Source: an uncultured Acidimicrobiaceae bacterium
GTDB lineage: Bacteria; Actinomycetota; Acidimicrobiia; Acidimicrobiales; MedAcidi-G1
Assembly (NCBI GenBank): GCA_913054115.1
Contig: CAJXIS010000045.1
Location: forward strand, 1-10,110
Length of the DNA stretch: 10,110 nucleotides
Direction: 5' to 3'
Shown: in pieces, positions 8,778 through 10,110 of the stretch
Numbering within the stretch: position 1 is the stretch's first letter
Layout of the letters: each line of letters starts with the position of its first letter
Position numbers and translations under genes: made by a program
Notes under the pieces: generated by a model
Database searches by the model: none
Told to the model about the DNA's origin: nothing
What the model saw: the letters and a program-made list of their open reading frames with translations, nothing else

Positions 8778-8783
8778 TAGCGT
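8778..8783 (+). promoter_or_regulatory. -10 element suggesting a leaderless transcript
   Basis: TAGCGT fits TAnnnT and ends 7 nt before the ATG at 8791, the spacing that places the transcription start on the A of the ATG. No ribosome-binding sequence precedes this ATG. No convincing -35 was seen near 8755-8760. Leaderless genes are common in actinobacteria; here it is an inference. Confidence 0.35.
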
Positions 8784-8790
8784 CTCCGAC

Positions 8791-10110
8791 ATGCGTCGCC
8801 TCGCGTCCATGGCCCCGTGGGCGTTCCTGCTCCTCCTGGCGGTTCTGACCGCCGGTGGCTGCCGGGTTGATGCATCGGTCGCCATCGTCGTCGACGGGGA
8901 CGGCTCGGGGACCGTCACCGTCGGGTTGATCCTCGACGACGAGGCGGTCGACCTGGTCGGCGGCATCGAGGAACAGCTCCGAATCGACGATCTGGCCGAT
9001 GCGGAGTGGACGGTCGTGGGTCCGAACCGGTTGCCCACGGGAGACACCACGGTCACGGCCACCAAGTCGTTCGATTCGCCGGAGCGCCTGGCCGACGTCC
9101 TCGACGAGATCGTCGGGCCGGGTGTCTTCGAAGATGTCACCCTGACGCGGCACCGCACGTTTGCCCGCACCGAGTGGCGGTTGAACGGCAGGGTGGACCT
9201 GTCGGATGGGCTCGATCTGTTCGGTGACGTCGAACTCGCCGAGACGTTGTCGGGCCTTCCGCTGGGCCGGACGACGGCCGAGTTGGCTGAACTGGCCGGC
9301 TGTTCGGCCGCCGACTGCGATCTCGTAGACGCATTCGAGTTGGAGTTGACGGTCGCCCTGCCGGGCGGACCGCCGGTCGACGCAGACGGTGCACGCTGGA
9401 CGATCAACCTCGGTGACGTGATCTCGACCCGGTTCGACGTGAAGGGTGTCATCAACGACCGCTCGCCACGCATGTGGCGCAACGGTGCGATCGCGGCCGG
9501 TGTGATGGCGGTCCTGGCCGCCTTGTTCGTGCTGGCCCGCCACGCGGTTGCCGGCCGTGCCGACGGGCCACCACTGGCCGCCCGGCCGCCGCGGACTTCT
9601 CGTCGCTCCAACGAGATCGTCGAGGAGCATCCAGGCGACGACGATGTGGGCGAACGCCGGCTCGAGCTGCTGGTGCTGGGAGGAATCGGCGTCATCTGGG
9701 ATTCCGGTGGCGACCCTGAGGGTCTTCTCGTGCGGTACGTGCGGGAGCAGGGCGGTGTCGCCGATCCCCATGAGATCGCCGACCGCTACCGCTCGGCCAG
9801 CCTCGGGCATGTCTCGACCGCGCAGTTCTGGTCGTCGATCGGCGTCAAGGGGGATGCCGACAAGCTCGACCGGGCCTACCTCGAGCGCGTTCAGCTGCGA
9901 CGAGACGTGCTGCCCTTCCTCGACCGGATGAAGGAGCGGGGCCTGCCGGTGGCGTGCCTGACCAACGCTGTCCTGCCATGGTCGGTGCTGCTGCGTGAGC
10001 GCCTGGGGCTCGACGAGCTGATGGCCCACTGGGTGGTGAGTGGCGAGGTCGGGGCCCGAAAGCCCAGCCAAGCCATGTTCGAGGCGCTCCGCCGCATGTC
10101 GGGCGTCCCG
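8791..10110 (+). CDS. LppM-like membrane lipoprotein fused to a degenerate HAD-like domain (3' partial)
   Basis: One uninterrupted frame of 440 codons runs off the window end. Residues 1-24 form a signal peptide with a hydrophobic core (AFLLLLAVLTAGGC) and a lipobox-like AGGC, with Cys24 as the candidate lipidated residue. Residues 25-230 resemble the mycobacterial LppM family (DUF3153-type, VDASVAIVVDGDGSGTVTVG at the mature N-terminus). They include Cys171 and Cys176, which could form a disulfide outside the cell. A membrane helix at about 232-250 (AIAAGVMAVLAALFVLA) is followed by a basic, Pro-rich linker to about 290. From 291 a HAD-like domain follows, with LLVLGGIGVIWDS (293-305) at the motif I position, a cap-like region, motif II as CLTNA (Thr391) and motif III as GARKPS (Lys424). 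The motif I nucleophile Asp is Gly297 and its +2 residue is Ile299, so phosphatase activity is unlikely. LppM proteins normally end soon after the helix. The cellular role is unknown. Confidence 0.75.
   Translation, partial: MRRLASMAPWAFLLLLAVLTAGGCRVDASVAIVVDGDGSGTVTVGLILDDEAVDLVGGIEEQLRIDDLADAEWTVVGPNRLPTGDTTVTATKSFDSPERLADVLDEIVGPGVFEDVTLTRHRTFARTEWRLNGRVDLSDGLDLFGDVELAETLSGLPLGRTTAELAELAGCSAADCDLVDAFELELTVALPGGPPVDADGARWTINLGDVISTRFDVKGVINDRSPRMWRNGAIAAGVMAVLAALFVLARHAVAGRADGPPLAARPPRTSRRSNEIVEEHPGDDDVGERRLELLVLGGIGVIWDSGGDPEGLLVRYVREQGGVADPHEIADRYRSASLGHVSTAQFWSSIGVKGDADKLDRAYLERVQLRRDVLPFLDRMKERGLPVACLTNAVLPWSVLLRERLGLDELMAHWVVSGEVGARKPSQAMFEALRRMSGVP

Noticed and set aside
9622..9648. 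Separate HAD gene starting at GTG 9646 after GAGGAG
   Set aside because: The purine run is 18 nt from the GTG, too far for a normal ribosome site, and there is no stop codon separating this point from the upstream lipoprotein frame.

Overview
The window is GC-rich, densely packed bacterial DNA with short intergenic gaps, GTG and TTG starts used beside ATG, and long spurious ORFs opposite the real genes. The gene set and order point to an actinobacterium. The best guess is a lineage outside the well-studied mycobacteria and streptomycetes, such as Acidimicrobiia. This placement is inferred from synteny and protein character, not from a search.

Layout. Positions 1-4985 (+) hold a cofactor and translation cluster: the last 43 codons of panC, nadB (GTG start overlapping the panC stop), nadC, coaX (TTG start) and lysS. 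A single minus-strand gene, a trans-type polyprenyl diphosphate synthase (5027-6037), converges on lysS and diverges from clpC. A 176-nt divergent promoter region (6038-6213) precedes clpC (+, 6214-8742, TTG start). The last gene (+, 8791 to beyond the window end) is one uninterrupted reading frame. It encodes an LppM-like lipoprotein domain, a transmembrane helix and a cytoplasmic HAD-like domain that lacks the catalytic aspartate.

How the genes fit together. PanC and CoaX act in pantothenate and coenzyme A synthesis. NadB and NadC make nicotinate mononucleotide from aspartate by way of quinolinate, but nadA is not in the window. LysS charges tRNA-Lys. The polyprenyl synthase probably supplies a menaquinone or carrier-lipid side chain. 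ClpC is the unfoldase of the Clp protease. The order panC-coaX-lysS-clpC recalls the Mycobacterium tuberculosis block panC-panD-coaX-lysS-lsr2-clpC1, with nadB-nadC where panD would be and the polyprenyl synthase where lsr2 would be.

The most unusual items are the LppM/pseudo-HAD fusion at the right edge and three short tandem repeats (11-13 bp units) in intergenic DNA. Two of these run across stop codons and sit with GC-rich stem-loops. No RNA gene, mobile element, CRISPR array or phage gene was seen. No gap between genes exceeds 176 nt.
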